Origin: JAJFUI01 sp963754135
Lineage (GTDB): Bacteria; Planctomycetota; Planctomycetia; Pirellulales; Thermoguttaceae
Assembly: GCA_963754135.1 (NCBI GenBank)
Contig: CAVWEY010000002.1
Location: 124,001-188,000 of the forward strand
Direction: 5' to 3'
DNA length: 64,000 bases
Below the pieces are notes generated by a model, which saw only the letters and a program-made list of their open reading frames with translations, made no database searches and was not told the DNA's origin. The position numbers and the translations under genes were made by a program. Shown in pieces: positions 18,511 to 28,333 of the stretch; positions within the stretch are counted from its first letter, which is position 1; each line of letters starts with the position of its first letter.

Positions 18511-19812
18511 ATGAAACGGTCCGTCCCGTCACCTTCCCGTTCGTCCGCCGGCTACACGCTGATCGAGATTCTCGTGGCCACCACCTTGGCGCTGCTCTTG
18601 CTGGGCGCGGTGGTGGCGATGTTCGGCAACGTCGCCGGGGCGATCACCGACTCCCGCTCGATGCTCGAAGCGGCCGACCGGCTGCGGCTGGCCGAGGAGC
18701 GGTTGCAAATGGACCTGGCCGGCGTGACCGTCACCATGAACCCGCCCCGCGACCCCGCCAACAACGAGGGCTATTTCGAGTATATCGAAGGGCCGATCAC
18801 GGCAGCGACCGCATCCACCGTTGCCAAGAATACCGACGTAACGGGCACTCCTCCCAACGATACCACGGTCGGCGACTTCGACGACATCCTCATGTTCACC
18901 ACCCGCAGCACCGGCCGGCCGTTCGTGGGACGCTTCGGCGCCACAACGATCCAATCCGACGTGGCCGAAGTGGCGTGGTTCGTCCGCGGCCGCACGTTGC
19001 ACCGCCGCGTGCTGCTGGTCGCGCCGGGGGTCACCCTGCCGAACACGTCGGTGGGTTTCTACGCCAACTATGACGTATCGGCCCGCGTTCGGAATGGCGT
19101 GCTCATGCCCAACACATTGGGCGACCTGACCCGCCGTGAGTGCCGTTTCGCCCATAATGCCGCATCGCCCTACGATTGCAACTGGTATTGGACGGTAACA
19201 GGATCGTCAAACCATTACCCCACATTGCCGACGCTCTATGAGTGCTCCCAACCGAGTTGGAACACGGAGGCAACGCCGGGCAGCGTGGGTTCATTGTCGG
19301 CTGCTGTCGATTTCTGGACTAACACGTCCGGTCATCGCGTTCTCGACAATGCGTTGGGGACTACTGGCACCCGCGTTGCCGACGACGTGATTCTGACCAA
19401 CGTCATTGGTTTCGACGTGCAAGCATGGGATCCAACGGCGCAAAACGCTGCCGGAGGCGTAGGGGCTTACGTGGACCTCGGCTACCTCAACCAGACATTC
19501 GCCGCAGCGACCTACCGGTTCAGCCACCTCGGCGACCCCCGATCCGGTCTGGCGGGGTCCGCCACCACGGCGCGGGTCTATGACACGTATTCGACACACT
19601 ACGAAGCGCTCGCCGGCACGACCAACAACGGCTTGGACGACAACTCTGTGGGAACGCTGGGTTACGGCATCGTGGACGACGACGCCGAGAAGACTTACGC
19701 CCCGCCCTATCCGTATCCCTTGCGCGGCATTCAGGTGAAGATCCGCGTTTTTGAGCCGGACAGCCGGCAGATCCGCGAAGTGACCGTGGTGCAGGACTTC
19801 CTGCCGCAGTAG
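18511..19812 (+). CDS. Type II secretion / type IV pilus-like minor pseudopilin
   Basis: A 433-residue prepilin with a type III signal: basic leader, cleavage after Gly14 (SSAG/YTLIEILVATT), Glu19 at position +5 and a hydrophobic helix of about 20 residues. The rest is a large extracytoplasmic domain ending IREVTVVQDFLPQ. It resembles PilW/GspJ-type minor pseudopilins. No other secretion gene is visible next to it, so it may work with components encoded elsewhere. AGGAG precedes the ATG. Confidence 0.85.
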   Translation: MKRSVPSPSRSSAGYTLIEILVATTLALLLLGAVVAMFGNVAGAITDSRSMLEAADRLRLAEERLQMDLAGVTVTMNPPRDPANNEGYFEYIEGPITAATASTVAKNTDVTGTPPNDTTVGDFDDILMFTTRSTGRPFVGRFGATTIQSDVAEVAWFVRGRTLHRRVLLVAPGVTLPNTSVGFYANYDVSARVRNGVLMPNTLGDLTRRECRFAHNAASPYDCNWYWTVTGSSNHYPTLPTLYECSQPSWNTEATPGSVGSLSAAVDFWTNTSGHRVLDNALGTTGTRVADDVILTNVIGFDVQAWDPTAQNAAGGVGAYVDLGYLNQTFAAATYRFSHLGDPRSGLAGSATTARVYDTYSTHYEALAGTTNNGLDDNSVGTLGYGIVDDDAEKTYAPPYPYPLRGIQVKIRVFEPDSRQIREVTVVQDFLPQ

Positions 19813-19831
19813 TCCCGCCGCCCGGGCTGTT

Positions 19832-20188
19832 CTATTCGTCGGGCCCTGCGCCGCCATCCGGCGGTACGAGCTGCTCGATCATCGGAATCAGATTGGGCAG
19901 GTCTCGCTCCACAACCTCCCAGACCTTCTCCGGGATGATTCTGAAGTATTCGTGGACCAACAGGTGCCGCATTCCAACGATCTCCCGCCAGGGAATCGCC
20001 GGGTGCAGTTGCTTGAACTCCGGTGAGATGCTCCTGGCAGCCTCTCCGATGATCTGAATCAGCCGGAGGACGGCGTTTTGCAGCACCTCGTCCGCCCTGA
20101 ACCGGTTCTCGTCCACACTGGCCGTAAACTGGCGGACTTTGCGGGCTGCCAAGAGCATGTCGAGCAAGCAGGCGTCATCCCGCCACAT
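19832..20188 (-). CDS. HepT-like HEPN ribonuclease toxin (DUF86)
   Basis: A 118-residue helical protein with the HEPN RNase motif R-x4-H-x-Y at MRHLLVHEYF (Arg74, His79, Tyr81) and the end PEKVWEVVERDLPNLIPMIE typical of DUF86. Its start overlaps the upstream nucleotidyltransferase by 14 bases, so the two form a translationally coupled MntA/HepT toxin-antitoxin pair. Known HepT toxins cleave RNA and are silenced by AMPylation. It appears intact. Confidence 0.93.
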   Translation of the reverse strand: MWRDDACLLDMLLAARKVRQFTASVDENRFRADEVLQNAVLRLIQIIGEAARSISPEFKQLHPAIPWREIVGMRHLLVHEYFRIIPEKVWEVVERDLPNLIPMIEQLVPPDGGAGPDE

Positions 20189-20489
20189 AGACGGGCTCCT
20201 CGCTCTCGAGAATGTGCCGGCGGCGGATATAGTTCTCGCTTCGCTCGACCGCTTCCCGCTCGACCAGATCCACCTTCCGGCCCAAAATCGCCGCCAACTC
20301 GTCTTCCATGTGGACGAGATCGAAAAGGCCCCATCGAGCGTCCGGGGTGAAGCTGACCAACACGTCCACGTCGCTGTCGGGGCGAAAGTCGTCGCGCAGT
20401 ACGGATCCGAACAATGACAGCCGCTTGATCCGGTGCTTCCGGCAAAACTGAGCAACGCGCTCGCCATCGACTGGAATTCGTGTGTTCAT
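20175..20489 (-). CDS. MntA-like nucleotidyltransferase antitoxin
   Basis: A 104-residue MNT protein with GSV (28-30) and DSDVDVLVSF (Asp40, Asp42). It starts at ATG 20489 with the conserved length; an upstream extension in the same frame is not family sequence. It precedes and overlaps the HEPN gene in the classical order. By family knowledge it would AMPylate a tyrosine near the HEPN active site. Confidence 0.93.
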   Translation of the reverse strand: MNTRIPVDGERVAQFCRKHRIKRLSLFGSVLRDDFRPDSDVDVLVSFTPDARWGLFDLVHMEDELAAILGRKVDLVEREAVERSENYIRRRHILESEEPVYVAG

Positions 20490-20763
20490 GCCGCTGCGCC
20501 TTCCGCTGCCAGTGTACTCGGCGATCCGCCTGCTGAGCAATATACATCCGAGGTCTCCGCGGAGCGACCAAGGCGTGGGCGCACCTGCTCGAAAACTCCC
20601 AAACCTCGAAAAAACAGGGCCGTTTCCCTTTTTTGCCAGGCGTGGGCGGCAACCGACACCAACGGGTGGTTGGCAGCGCAACTTCACTCGCCACAATGCC
20701 TTAAGACCACTCTTCCAGAAATGGTTGACCTCGGTTCAGAAATCGTTAAACTTGTCCGTTCTC
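20490..20763. other. Divergent intergenic region
   Basis: Between the leftward toxin pair and rightward nrdJ. No gene is seen. A B12 riboswitch was looked for because nrdJ uses adenosylcobalamin, but no B12-box-like sequence was found. Possible -35 boxes are TTGACC (20725) and TTGTCC (20752). Confidence 0.5.
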
Positions 20764-20808
20764 GACTGTATGTTGTAGCCGCTCTGGCGTGATATACAAT
20801 ATATAGTA
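20764..20808 (+). promoter_or_regulatory. Tandem NrdR-like boxes upstream of nrdJ
   Basis: Two partly palindromic 14-mers, GACTGTATGTTGTA (20764-20777) and TACAATATATAGTA (20795-20808), fit the NrdR box pattern ACA-x-x-ATAT-x-x-GT and have centres exactly 31 bp apart, about three helical turns. NrdR represses ribonucleotide reductase genes when dATP is high. The second box overlaps the likely -10 region. Confidence 0.65.
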
Positions 20809-20854
20809 GGAAGGATTCCCAGAACAAACTCCTAATGGAATAAGGAACCTCGTC

Positions 20855-23800
20855 ATGGAGAAGCTCGATCGCGAACCCACTGCCGCGGCGGCGGGCACCA
20901 CCGCCGAGCGGTGGTCGGCGGCCGAACACCCGGCGCCGAAAGCAACCAAACACCCCGTAGAGGGGCTTAGCGTCCCGTTGGTATTCTGCCCCGACGACCG
21001 CACCGATCCCTTTGCCACGGTCGATTGGGAACTGCGGACGGCGGCCATCAAGGGCGAAGGGGGCGAGGTGGTTTTCCAACAGCACGACTGCGAAATCCCC
21101 GCCTCCTGGAGCCAACTGGCCACCAACGTCGTGGCCGCCAAGTATTTCTACGGCGAGGTGGGGACCGGCGAGCGGGAGAAGGGCGTCCGCCAGCTCATCC
21201 ATCGCGTCGCCCGCACCATTGCCGACTGGGGCGTGGCCGACGGCTACTTCGCCGCCAAGGCCGACGGCGAGCGGTTCTACCGCGAGCTGTGCTGGCTCCT
21301 CTTGCACCAATATGCCTCGTTCAACTCGCCCGTCTGGTTCAACGTCGGCCTGTTCCATCAGTACGGCATCAAGGGGGCGATGTGCAACTGGCACTGGGAC
21401 AAAAAGCTCTCCGCGGTCGTCCAGCCGCAGAACCCCTATGAGTATCCCCAGGCCTCGGCCTGCTTCATCCAGAGCGTGGGCGACAACATGGAAGACATCA
21501 TGGAGTTGGCCCGCAGCGAGGCGATGCTCTTCAAGTTCGGCTCGGGGACGGGCACGGACCTTTCCACGCTCCGCTCGCACCGCGAAAAGCTCTCCGGCGG
21601 CGGCAAGCCCTCGGGGCCGCTCAGCTTCATGCGGGTCTACGACCAGATCGCGGCCGTGGTCAAGTCGGGCGGCAAGACCCGCCGGGCCGCCAAAATGCAG
21701 TCCATCAAGGACTGGCACCCCGACGTGATGGAGTTCATCGAGTGCAAGAACCGCGAGGAGAAGAAGGTCCGCACCCTGGTCGAGCAGGGCTACGACCCGC
21801 AAGAGGCCTACGACACGGTGCTCTTCCAGAACGCCAACCTCTCGGTTCGCCTGAGCGACGAGTTCATGGGCTGCGTCGAGACCGACCGGCCGTGGACCAC
21901 CCACTGGGTCACCAAGCCGGAGGTGGCCGGGCCGAGCTATCCGGCCCGCGAGATGTTCAACAAGATCGCCGCCTCGACCTGGTGTTGCGGCGATCCGGGC
22001 GTGCAGTACGACACGACGATCAATCGCTGGCACACCTGCCCGAACTCGGGCCGGATCAACGCCTCGAATCCGTGTGTGACCGGCGACACGCTGGTGGCGA
22101 CCTCGGACGGCTATTGCCGCATAGACGAGTTGGTTGGTCAAACGGTCAAGATCATCGACGGCGACGGCAAGCCGGTATTCGCCGAGCGCATTTTCCCACC
22201 GGCCGGAAACCGGTGTTTGAATTGCAGACCCGCAGCGGCTACAGCGTCAGACTCACGGCCGATCATCGCGTATTTACCCTCAATCGGGGCGACGTGCCGG
22301 CGGCCGAGTTGACGGTCGACGACGTTCTGAAGCTGGAGCGGCCGGGCTTCGGCGGCGACTTCGTGCCGCTGGGTTTCGGTGAGTTGCTGGGCGCGGCCCT
22401 CGGCGACGGCTGCATATCGAGCGGCCGCGACGAAGACTTTCTGTTCGTTACTCTCGGCAGGAATGAAGCCGAGGTGGCGCATCGTATTCAAGGCTGCATT
22501 GCCGAGACTAAACAGTGGTTGGGACTCGAAGACGGACGATCGCTTCGCCCGACCAATGTCAAAGAAACGGGGACTACGCTGCGCGTCGGCACCAGCGTCG
22601 GGCGAATTATTGAAAAGATGCGGGAATACGCGGTCTTGGGTAAAGGCTCGGCGGCAAAAGCGTTCACGAATCGCGTCTTCTTTCTCGATCGGCCGAGTTT
22701 GGCGGCCATCCTTCGCGGATTGTTCACCACCGACGGCACCGTGGCGAACTGCGGCGGGAAGTCCCAATACGTCGCCTTGGACAGCACTAGCCTCGAGTTG
22801 CTGCGACAAGTGCAATTACTGTTGTTGGGCTTCGGGATCAAATCAAAAATCTACCAAAACCGCAGGGCATTGGGACAAAAGTTGGCAATTCTTCCCGATG
22901 GCCGCGGAGGGACAAAGTCTTATCCGGTTCAGCAAGTGCATTCACTTCGAATTTCGCGTACCTCGCGATCGCTCTTCGAGCGTGAAATTGGCTTTATGAC
23001 GGAAAGCCCCAAAGCCGAACGGTTGGCTGAATTGAACCGTAATGTCGCCGTATATCAGGATAAGTTAGCCGATCGAGTCGCTTCCCTCACTCCGTGCGGC
23101 GAGGAGGACGTATTCGATTTGACCGAGCCACTCGGCCATCATTTCGTCGCCAACGGCTTGGTGGTCCACAATTGTTCGGAGTATATGTTCGTCGACGACT
23201 CCGCCTGCAACCTGGCGAGCGTCAACCTGATGAAGTTCCGCCGCGAGGACGGCACGTTTGACCACGAGCGGTTCCTGGCGGCGTGCCGAGTGGTGTTTAT
23301 CGCCCAGGAAATCCTCGTCGATCACGGCAGTTACCCCACCAAGCGGATCGCCGGCAACAGCCACCGCTTCCGGCCCATCGGCCTGGGCTACTCGAACCTG
23401 GGCAGCCTGATCATGACCGCCGGGCTGGCCTATGATTCGGACGAGGCCCGCGGGCTGTGCGGCTCGATCACCGCGCTGCTGCACGGCGCCGCCTATCTGA
23501 CCAGCACCGAGCTGGCTGCGGCCGTCGGGCCGTTCGACGAGTACGAGAAGAACCGCGAGCCGATGCTCCGGGTCATGGAGATGCACTGGGAGAAGGTCGA
23601 CGAGATCAAGGGCTGCCCGAAGTATCTCCAAGACGCCGCCCGCGAACTCTGGGACAAGGTGCTGACGCACGGCCGGCGGCACGGCTTCCGCAACGCCCAG
23701 GCCACGGTGCTGGCCCCCACCGGCACGATCAGCTTTATGATGGATTGCGACACGACCGGCATCGAGCCGGACATCGCCCTGGTCAAATACAAGCAACTGG

Positions 23801-25047
23801 CCGGCGGTGGGACGCTGAAGATCGTCAACCAGACCGTGCCACTGGCCCTGCGGACCCTGGGCTACGGCGAGGAGCAGATCGAGGCGGTCATCGCCCACAT
23901 CGACCGGCACGACACGATCGAGGGCGCGGCGGAACTCAAGCCCGAGCACCTGCCGGTGTTCGATTGCGCCTTCCCGCCGCGGAACGGCCGTCGGTCGATC
24001 CCCTGGCGGGCGCACATCCAGATGATGGCCGCCGCCCAGCCGTTCGTCTCTGGGGCCATCTCGAAGACCGTGAACATGCCCCGCGAGAGCACGCCGGAAG
24101 ACGTGGCCCAGGCCTACATGGAGGGCTGGCGGCTGGGGCTGAAGGCCCTGGCCATCTACCGCGACGGCTCGAAGGAGATTCAGCCGCTCTCGACCCAGCA
24201 GAAGGCGGATCGGGCGGCGGAGAAGCTGCTGGCCGCCCCGCGCCGCGAACGCCTGCCCGACACCCGCGCCTCGATCACCCACAAGTTCAGCATCTCCGGC
24301 CACGAAGGCTACATCACCGTCGGGCTGTATCCCGACGGCCGGCCCGGCGAGCTGTTCATCACGATGGCCAAGGAGGGGAGCACCATCGGCGGGCTGATGG
24401 ACTGCTTCGGCACGGCCGTCTCGATGAGCATGCAGTACGGCGTACCGCTGGAGGTCTACGTCAACAAGTTCTCGCACACCCGCTTCGAGCCGTGGGGCAA
24501 CACGAAGAACCCCGACATCCGCATCGCCAAGAGCATTGTGGATTACATCTTCCGCTGGCTGGGGATCACCTTCCTGCCGGGCTACCGCGAGGCGCAGAAG
24601 GGCGTGCCGCCTGGGCCGGGCGATTCGCCCTTGCCCGCTCCGCCGTCCGAGCCGGGGGACACGGAGCCGCAATCCCGGCCCGGCGCCACGGCCTCCGGCG
24701 GGCCGAACGCGGCGGAAGGGCCGGCCAAGCCCGCCAGCCCGCCAGCCAAATCCGCCAACGGCTCCGGCAACGGCGCCGCCCACGCTGGCGGCAACGGACA
24801 GCACGGCCCCAAGCAGGCGGCGAAACGCGTCGGCTCGCCCGCGGTGGGGCAGGTTGCCAACCTGCCGCCACGCCGCGTCACGGCGGCCATCGCCGCCGAC
24901 CCGGCCCCGTCGTTCTCTTCCCGCAGCGAGCAGTTCGCCTCCTTCCAGACCGACGCCCCCGCCTGCGACAACTGCGGCGCCATCACCGTCCGCAACGGCA
25001 ACTGCTACCTCTGTTATAACTGCGGAAACAGCATGGGGTGCTCGTAA
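20855..25047 (+). CDS. nrdJ: Adenosylcobalamin-dependent (class II) ribonucleotide reductase with intein (one frameshift)
   Basis: Reduces ribonucleotides to deoxyribonucleotides using B12. The N-extein (406 residues) includes FNSPVWFN, the substrate loop PQASACFIQS and CGDPGVQYD and ends INASNP. The C-extein resumes CSEYMFVDDSACNLASVNLM, including the thiyl-radical cysteine, then APTGTISFMMDCDTTGIEPD, a TSCPD domain (GHEGYITVGLYPDGRPGELF) and a C-terminal Cys motif CDNCG..CYLCYNCG. The mature product is about 1030 residues. A 367-residue intein splits the gene. One missing C in the run at about 22195-22197 breaks the frame inside the intein. ATG 20855 follows AAGGA. The 3' end is 14 bases before the next gene. 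Confidence 0.96.
22073..23172 (+). mobile_element. LAGLIDADG intein in nrdJ
   Basis: The intein begins CVTGDTLVATSDG (block A) and ends GHHFVANGLVVHN, followed by Cys +1. Block B is GYSVRLTADHRVFTL. Two LAGLIDADG-type endonuclease motifs are visible, LLGAALGDGCISS and LRGLFTTDGTV. The insertion point NP/CSEY is a known RNR intein site and the +1 residue is the catalytic cysteine. The 1100 bases are one short of a multiple of three: a CCC at 22195-22197 that would be CCCC restores ...ERIFPTGRKPVFELQ. Confidence 0.93.
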
Positions 25048-25061
25048 GGAGGGATGAATCC

Positions 25062-25361
25062 ATGAGCGCGCTCCGTCGCAGCGAGGTGCTCGAGGTTCTC
25101 GGCCGGCACAAAGCGGAGTTCGCCGTCCGCTACGGCATTACCGCGTTGGGTGTGTTCGGTTCGGTGGCCCGCGACGAGGCCGGCGAAGATAGTGACGTGG
25201 ATGTCATCTACGCGACCGACTCGCCCAACCTGTTCCGCGCCGCACGGATGAAGCAGGAGTTGGAGGCAATCTTGCGCCGGCGGGTGGACGTCGTCCGCTG
25301 GCGCGAGCGGATCAACCCGCGTCTGAAGGCCCGCATCGCGCGGGAGGCCGTTTATGTCTGA
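25062..25361 (+). CDS. MntA-like nucleotidyltransferase antitoxin
   Basis: A 99-residue MNT protein with GSV (33-35) and EDSDVDVIY (Asp45, Asp47). ATG 25062 follows AAGGAGGG. It lies 14 bases after nrdJ and overlaps the next HEPN gene by 8 bases, forming the third such pair in this window. It may be cotranscribed with nrdJ. Confidence 0.92.
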   Translation: MSALRRSEVLEVLGRHKAEFAVRYGITALGVFGSVARDEAGEDSDVDVIYATDSPNLFRAARMKQELEAILRRRVDVVRWRERINPRLKARIAREAVYV

Positions 25362-25726
25362 TCCGTCCCTGCTCCGCGAACGGCTGGAAAGCGTGCTCGA
25401 AGCGCTGGAGCGGATTCCCCGGCGCATGGCTGACGTTCCGTCGGCCGCGTTCTTCGCGGAGAGCGACGAGGGCAAGGACCGGCTCGATGCCATCTGCATG
25501 ATTCTGATCGCGGTCGGCGAGGCGTTCAAACAGATCGACAGGACGACAGCGGGCAAGTTGCTGTCCCGTTATCCGGAAGTCGATTGGCCCGGCGTGATGG
25601 GCGTGCGGGATGTAATCGCGCACGGCTACTTTGACGTTGACGTGGAGGAAGTTTTCAGCATCTGCCAGAACGGATGTCCCCGAGCTGATCCACACGATCC
25701 GCAAGATGTTGGAGGAGTTGCCCTGA
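25354..25726 (+). CDS. HepT-like HEPN toxin (frameshift near the 3' end)
   Basis: A HEPN/DUF86 protein with RNase motif R-x4-H-x-Y at VRDVIAHGYF (Arg85, His90, Tyr92). After FSICQN the family C-terminus continues in the next frame as DVPELIHTIRKMLEELP and stops at 25726; one extra G at about 25672 accounts for it. The corrected length is 123 residues. Without correction the frame reads on into the next gene and produces a false fusion. The motif region is intact, so the shift removes only the last helix. Confidence 0.88.
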
Positions 25727-25776
25727 CAAACCGCAGGGCTGCGATTGGTCGAGGTACTACAGCAACGGAGAACCCC

Positions 25777-26133
25777 ATGCACCCGTTTGTAGAAACGATC
25801 AGTGTCCTTGGCGCGGTCGTCATTGCGGTCGTCTCGGGTATCATTGTTCTTACGCTGTTCTTCAAGGCGCTCTCCTGGACGGGCGGCAGGAAGCCGGAAG
25901 GCCTTTCCGTGAGAGGCGTGCTTGGGAAGGCAACCCTTGTCACGGTCCACATGGCCGGCGGGGAGTCGTTTGAGCGGGTCCATTTCATCGGTTTCACCGC
26001 TTCACAAGGCATGAAGGCGCACTTGCCGTGGGGATTAGGAGGGATGGTGATCCTTGAGGATGAACAGCGAAAACGCTACCTTGTTCGTGCCAAGAACATC
26101 AGAATGATCGTCGTTCCGCCGGAGACGAATTGA
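25777..26133 (+). CDS. Small protein with one membrane helix, unknown
   Basis: A 118-residue product with an N-terminal hydrophobic helix (about residues 8-30), then a basic linker and a small beta-rich domain ending YLVRAKNIRMIVVPPETN. ATG 25777 has GGAG seven bases upstream. It is in the same frame as the shifted HEPN gene but has its own start. No family recognised. Confidence 0.65.
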   Translation: MHPFVETISVLGAVVIAVVSGIIVLTLFFKALSWTGGRKPEGLSVRGVLGKATLVTVHMAGGESFERVHFIGFTASQGMKAHLPWGLGGMVILEDEQRKRYLVRAKNIRMIVVPPETN

Positions 26134-26408
26134 CTCAGGAATTGGCCCATTTCTTGAGCTTGAATCCCCGCTGCCCGAATGCTAGCATGGCGGTCGCAGA
26201 GATTCCGCCTGGTCCCGTCAGACGCCAGGCGGAGCGAGTGTTCCTTGACAACCAGGCCCCGTCGCGGGGTAAAATTGGAAAACGGCAGTCCTGCTGACCA
26301 ACAACCAACAACCAAGAAGGCCCCCCAAGTGGTGTCCGAAATTGGCCGAACGCGGTTGCGTTGACCAACAAAGCACGCCCCAAACCTGGCGGTGAAGGAG
26401 AGACGGCC
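26134..26408. other. Intergenic region with a possible promoter
   Basis: No gene is seen. TTGACA (26245-26250) and TAAAAT (26270-26275) are 19 bases apart, a little wide for a promoter but the only candidate before the next gene. CTTGACAACCAGG is shared with the intron-like region at about 4083. Confidence 0.35.
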
Positions 26409-27113
26409 ATGGCCATCGACCCACGGAAACGGCAGAAGAAATTGGAGTGGCGGAAGGCCAAGCAGAAGGCGGAGCGGCGGGAGCTGGCGCGGCGGGAGTC
26501 GCGGGGACTCGCCGCCCGGCTGGAGGACGCGGCCGCCGCGCCGGTGCTCCACTGTTGCACCACTGCGGACCTTTGGGAACAGGGCATCGGCAATGTGCTG
26601 CTGAGCCGGCTGACGGCCAACGGGCAGGTGGCCTTCGCGGCCTTTTTGGTCGATATGTACTGTCTGGGCGGGAAGGACGCCTTTTGGAACATCCTTCCGC
26701 GGGGGCAGTACCAGCGGGAACTGTACGACAAGATGGCCGCGCGCAGCGGCATGACGGCGATGAAACCCGAGTGCGCCCGGAAGCTGGTCGAGGGGGCGGT
26801 CCGCTACGCATCGGATTTTGGCCTGCCGCCGCACCCGGACTACCACGCGGCAAAACTGATCTTCGGCGACATTGCGGCGGAGACCTGCACGGAGGAGTTC
26901 ACCTACGGCAAGGACGGGAAGCCGTACTTCATTGCCGGCCCTTACGACGGCCCCAGCCGCTGCCAGCAGATTCTCCGCACGCTCGAAAGCCACTGCGGGC
27001 CGCAAGGGCACCATTTCATCGTGCCGGCGACAGAGGAGGATTTACAGGCGATTTCCAGCGCCGAGACGAAACAAGGCGACCTCATTGATTTTGGCAGTTT
27101 GGGGAGCCACTGA
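26409..27113 (+). CDS. Conserved-looking hypothetical protein
   Basis: A 234-residue soluble protein with a strongly basic coiled N-terminus (RKRQKKLEWRKAKQKAERRE), then a globular part with LWEQGIGNVLLSRL and VAFAAFLVDMYCLGGKDAFW. ATG 26409 follows AAGGAGAG. It looks like a real, well-expressed gene, but I cannot name the family. Confidence 0.75.
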   Translation: MAIDPRKRQKKLEWRKAKQKAERRELARRESRGLAARLEDAAAAPVLHCCTTADLWEQGIGNVLLSRLTANGQVAFAAFLVDMYCLGGKDAFWNILPRGQYQRELYDKMAARSGMTAMKPECARKLVEGAVRYASDFGLPPHPDYHAAKLIFGDIAAETCTEEFTYGKDGKPYFIAGPYDGPSRCQQILRTLESHCGPQGHHFIVPATEEDLQAISSAETKQGDLIDFGSLGSH

Positions 27114-27172
27114 TTAGCGAGCGTCCCCTTCTTGCCACGGTTTAGTCCGGCGGCTGTTAGCCGCCGGCTATC

Positions 27173-27937
27173 CTATTGGGTCGCTACCATGCCCGAGTGA
27201 AATCGCTCGATGCCGGTTGGCGTTTCCAGCAAGAGCGCCCCGTCGGGGGCGATGCCGCGGCAGAGGCCGGTCGTGCGGTGGTCGTTCCAGCGGAGAGTGA
27301 CGGTTTGGCCGCGCTGGAGGCACAGGGCATCGGCCGCGGCGGCAACGGCGGCGGGGTCCCGGCGCAATTGGGCGAACTCCTGGTCCAAGCGGCGGAGCAG
27401 ATCCACCAGCACGTCAGTTTGATCGTGCTGGCGGCCCGTCAGGTCTCGGAGCGTGGCGGCCGTGGTCTGCAAGTCGGCCGGGGCGTCGGCCAGCGTGCTG
27501 TTGGTGTTCAGGCCGATGCCCAGCACGTGCCGGCGGTCGGGCAGGACCTCGACGAGAATGCCGGAGATTTTTTTCCCGCCGGCCAGCACGTCGTTCGGCC
27601 AACGGATGCCCATGGGGTGTCCGGGCAGGAGCGGGGCGAGCGTTTCGGCCACGGCCACCGCGGCGGCCAGGGCCACCAGGGGCGACCGGCTTTGCTGGGC
27701 CGCCACGGTCTCGGCATCCACCAACAGGCTGAAACTGAGCCCGCCGGGGCCGGTCCACCAGCGGTTCCCGCCCCGGCCGCGGCCGGCGGTCTGCTCGTCG
27801 GCCACGACCAGTAGCGGCCGTTCCTTTGCCCCCCGCGCCGCGCATTGGGCCGCGCGGTCATTGGTCGAGCCGAGGCTGGGATGGTGTTCCGCCTGGACGA
27901 CGAACGTTTCACGGAGGATTCGGACGACGTCGATCAT
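27173..27937 (-). CDS. birA: Biotin-[acetyl-CoA-carboxylase] ligase (no DNA-binding domain)
   Basis: Attaches biotin to carboxylase carrier domains through biotinyl-AMP. The motifs are STNDRA, the biotin loop GRGRGGNRWW (residues 52-61), RWPNDVL, KISGILVE and GIGLNTN, then the small C-terminal domain. At 254 residues it lacks the N-terminal helix-turn-helix of E. coli BirA, so it is a ligase only. ATG 27937 directly abuts the stop of the upstream zincin gene, so the two are likely cotranscribed. Confidence 0.95.
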   Translation of the reverse strand: MIDVVRILRETFVVQAEHHPSLGSTNDRAAQCAARGAKERPLLVVADEQTAGRGRGGNRWWTGPGGLSFSLLVDAETVAAQQSRSPLVALAAAVAVAETLAPLLPGHPMGIRWPNDVLAGGKKISGILVEVLPDRRHVLGIGLNTNSTLADAPADLQTTAATLRDLTGRQHDQTDVLVDLLRRLDQEFAQLRRDPAAVAAAADALCLQRGQTVTLRWNDHRTTGLCRGIAPDGALLLETPTGIERFHSGMVATQ

Positions 27938-28333
27938 CTATCCATATCCTAGCTTGCGAAGGTCGTCCTCGGTCAGTCCGTGGTGGTGGGCCAACTCGTG
28001 GAGGATGGTGATGCGGATTTGCTCGCGGAGGCGGTCGGTGTTAACGCGGCCGCGGCGGTCGGCGGCCGCCGTGAGGATCCCCTCGCGGTAGATCGTCACG
28101 ACGTCGGGCAGGGTGCCGGAGTGCATGACGCTCTTCTCGCCGATGGGGATTCCGGTGTACAGCCCGCACAGCCCGTCGAGGTACTCGACGCCGGTCCTCT
28201 CCAGCACCTCATCGGAGGGATAGTCCTCGACGTGCAAGGGGACCCGCTCGATCAACTCGTGGATCAGCGGCGGCAGGCGGGCCAAGACCCATTCCAGTTG
28301 CTCGTCGAAGCGGCGGCGCGTGCGGGGGTTCAC
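27938..28333 (-). CDS. Zincin-like metallopeptidase family protein
   Basis: A 131-residue protein of the PF06262-like family with the zinc motif HELAHHHGL (His112, Glu113, His116) and the upstream LYTGIPI and TIYREGI strands typical of this group. The GTG start at 28333 gives the family length. It is placed immediately before birA with no gap. The natural substrate is not established for the family. Confidence 0.88.
   Translation of the reverse strand: MNPRTRRRFDEQLEWVLARLPPLIHELIERVPLHVEDYPSDEVLERTGVEYLDGLCGLYTGIPIGEKSVMHSGTLPDVVTIYREGILTAAADRRGRVNTDRLREQIRITILHELAHHHGLTEDDLRKLGYG

Noticed and set aside
20490..20854. Cobalamin riboswitch upstream of the B12-dependent reductase
   Set aside because: No B12-box-like sequence was found; NrdR-type boxes explain regulation better.
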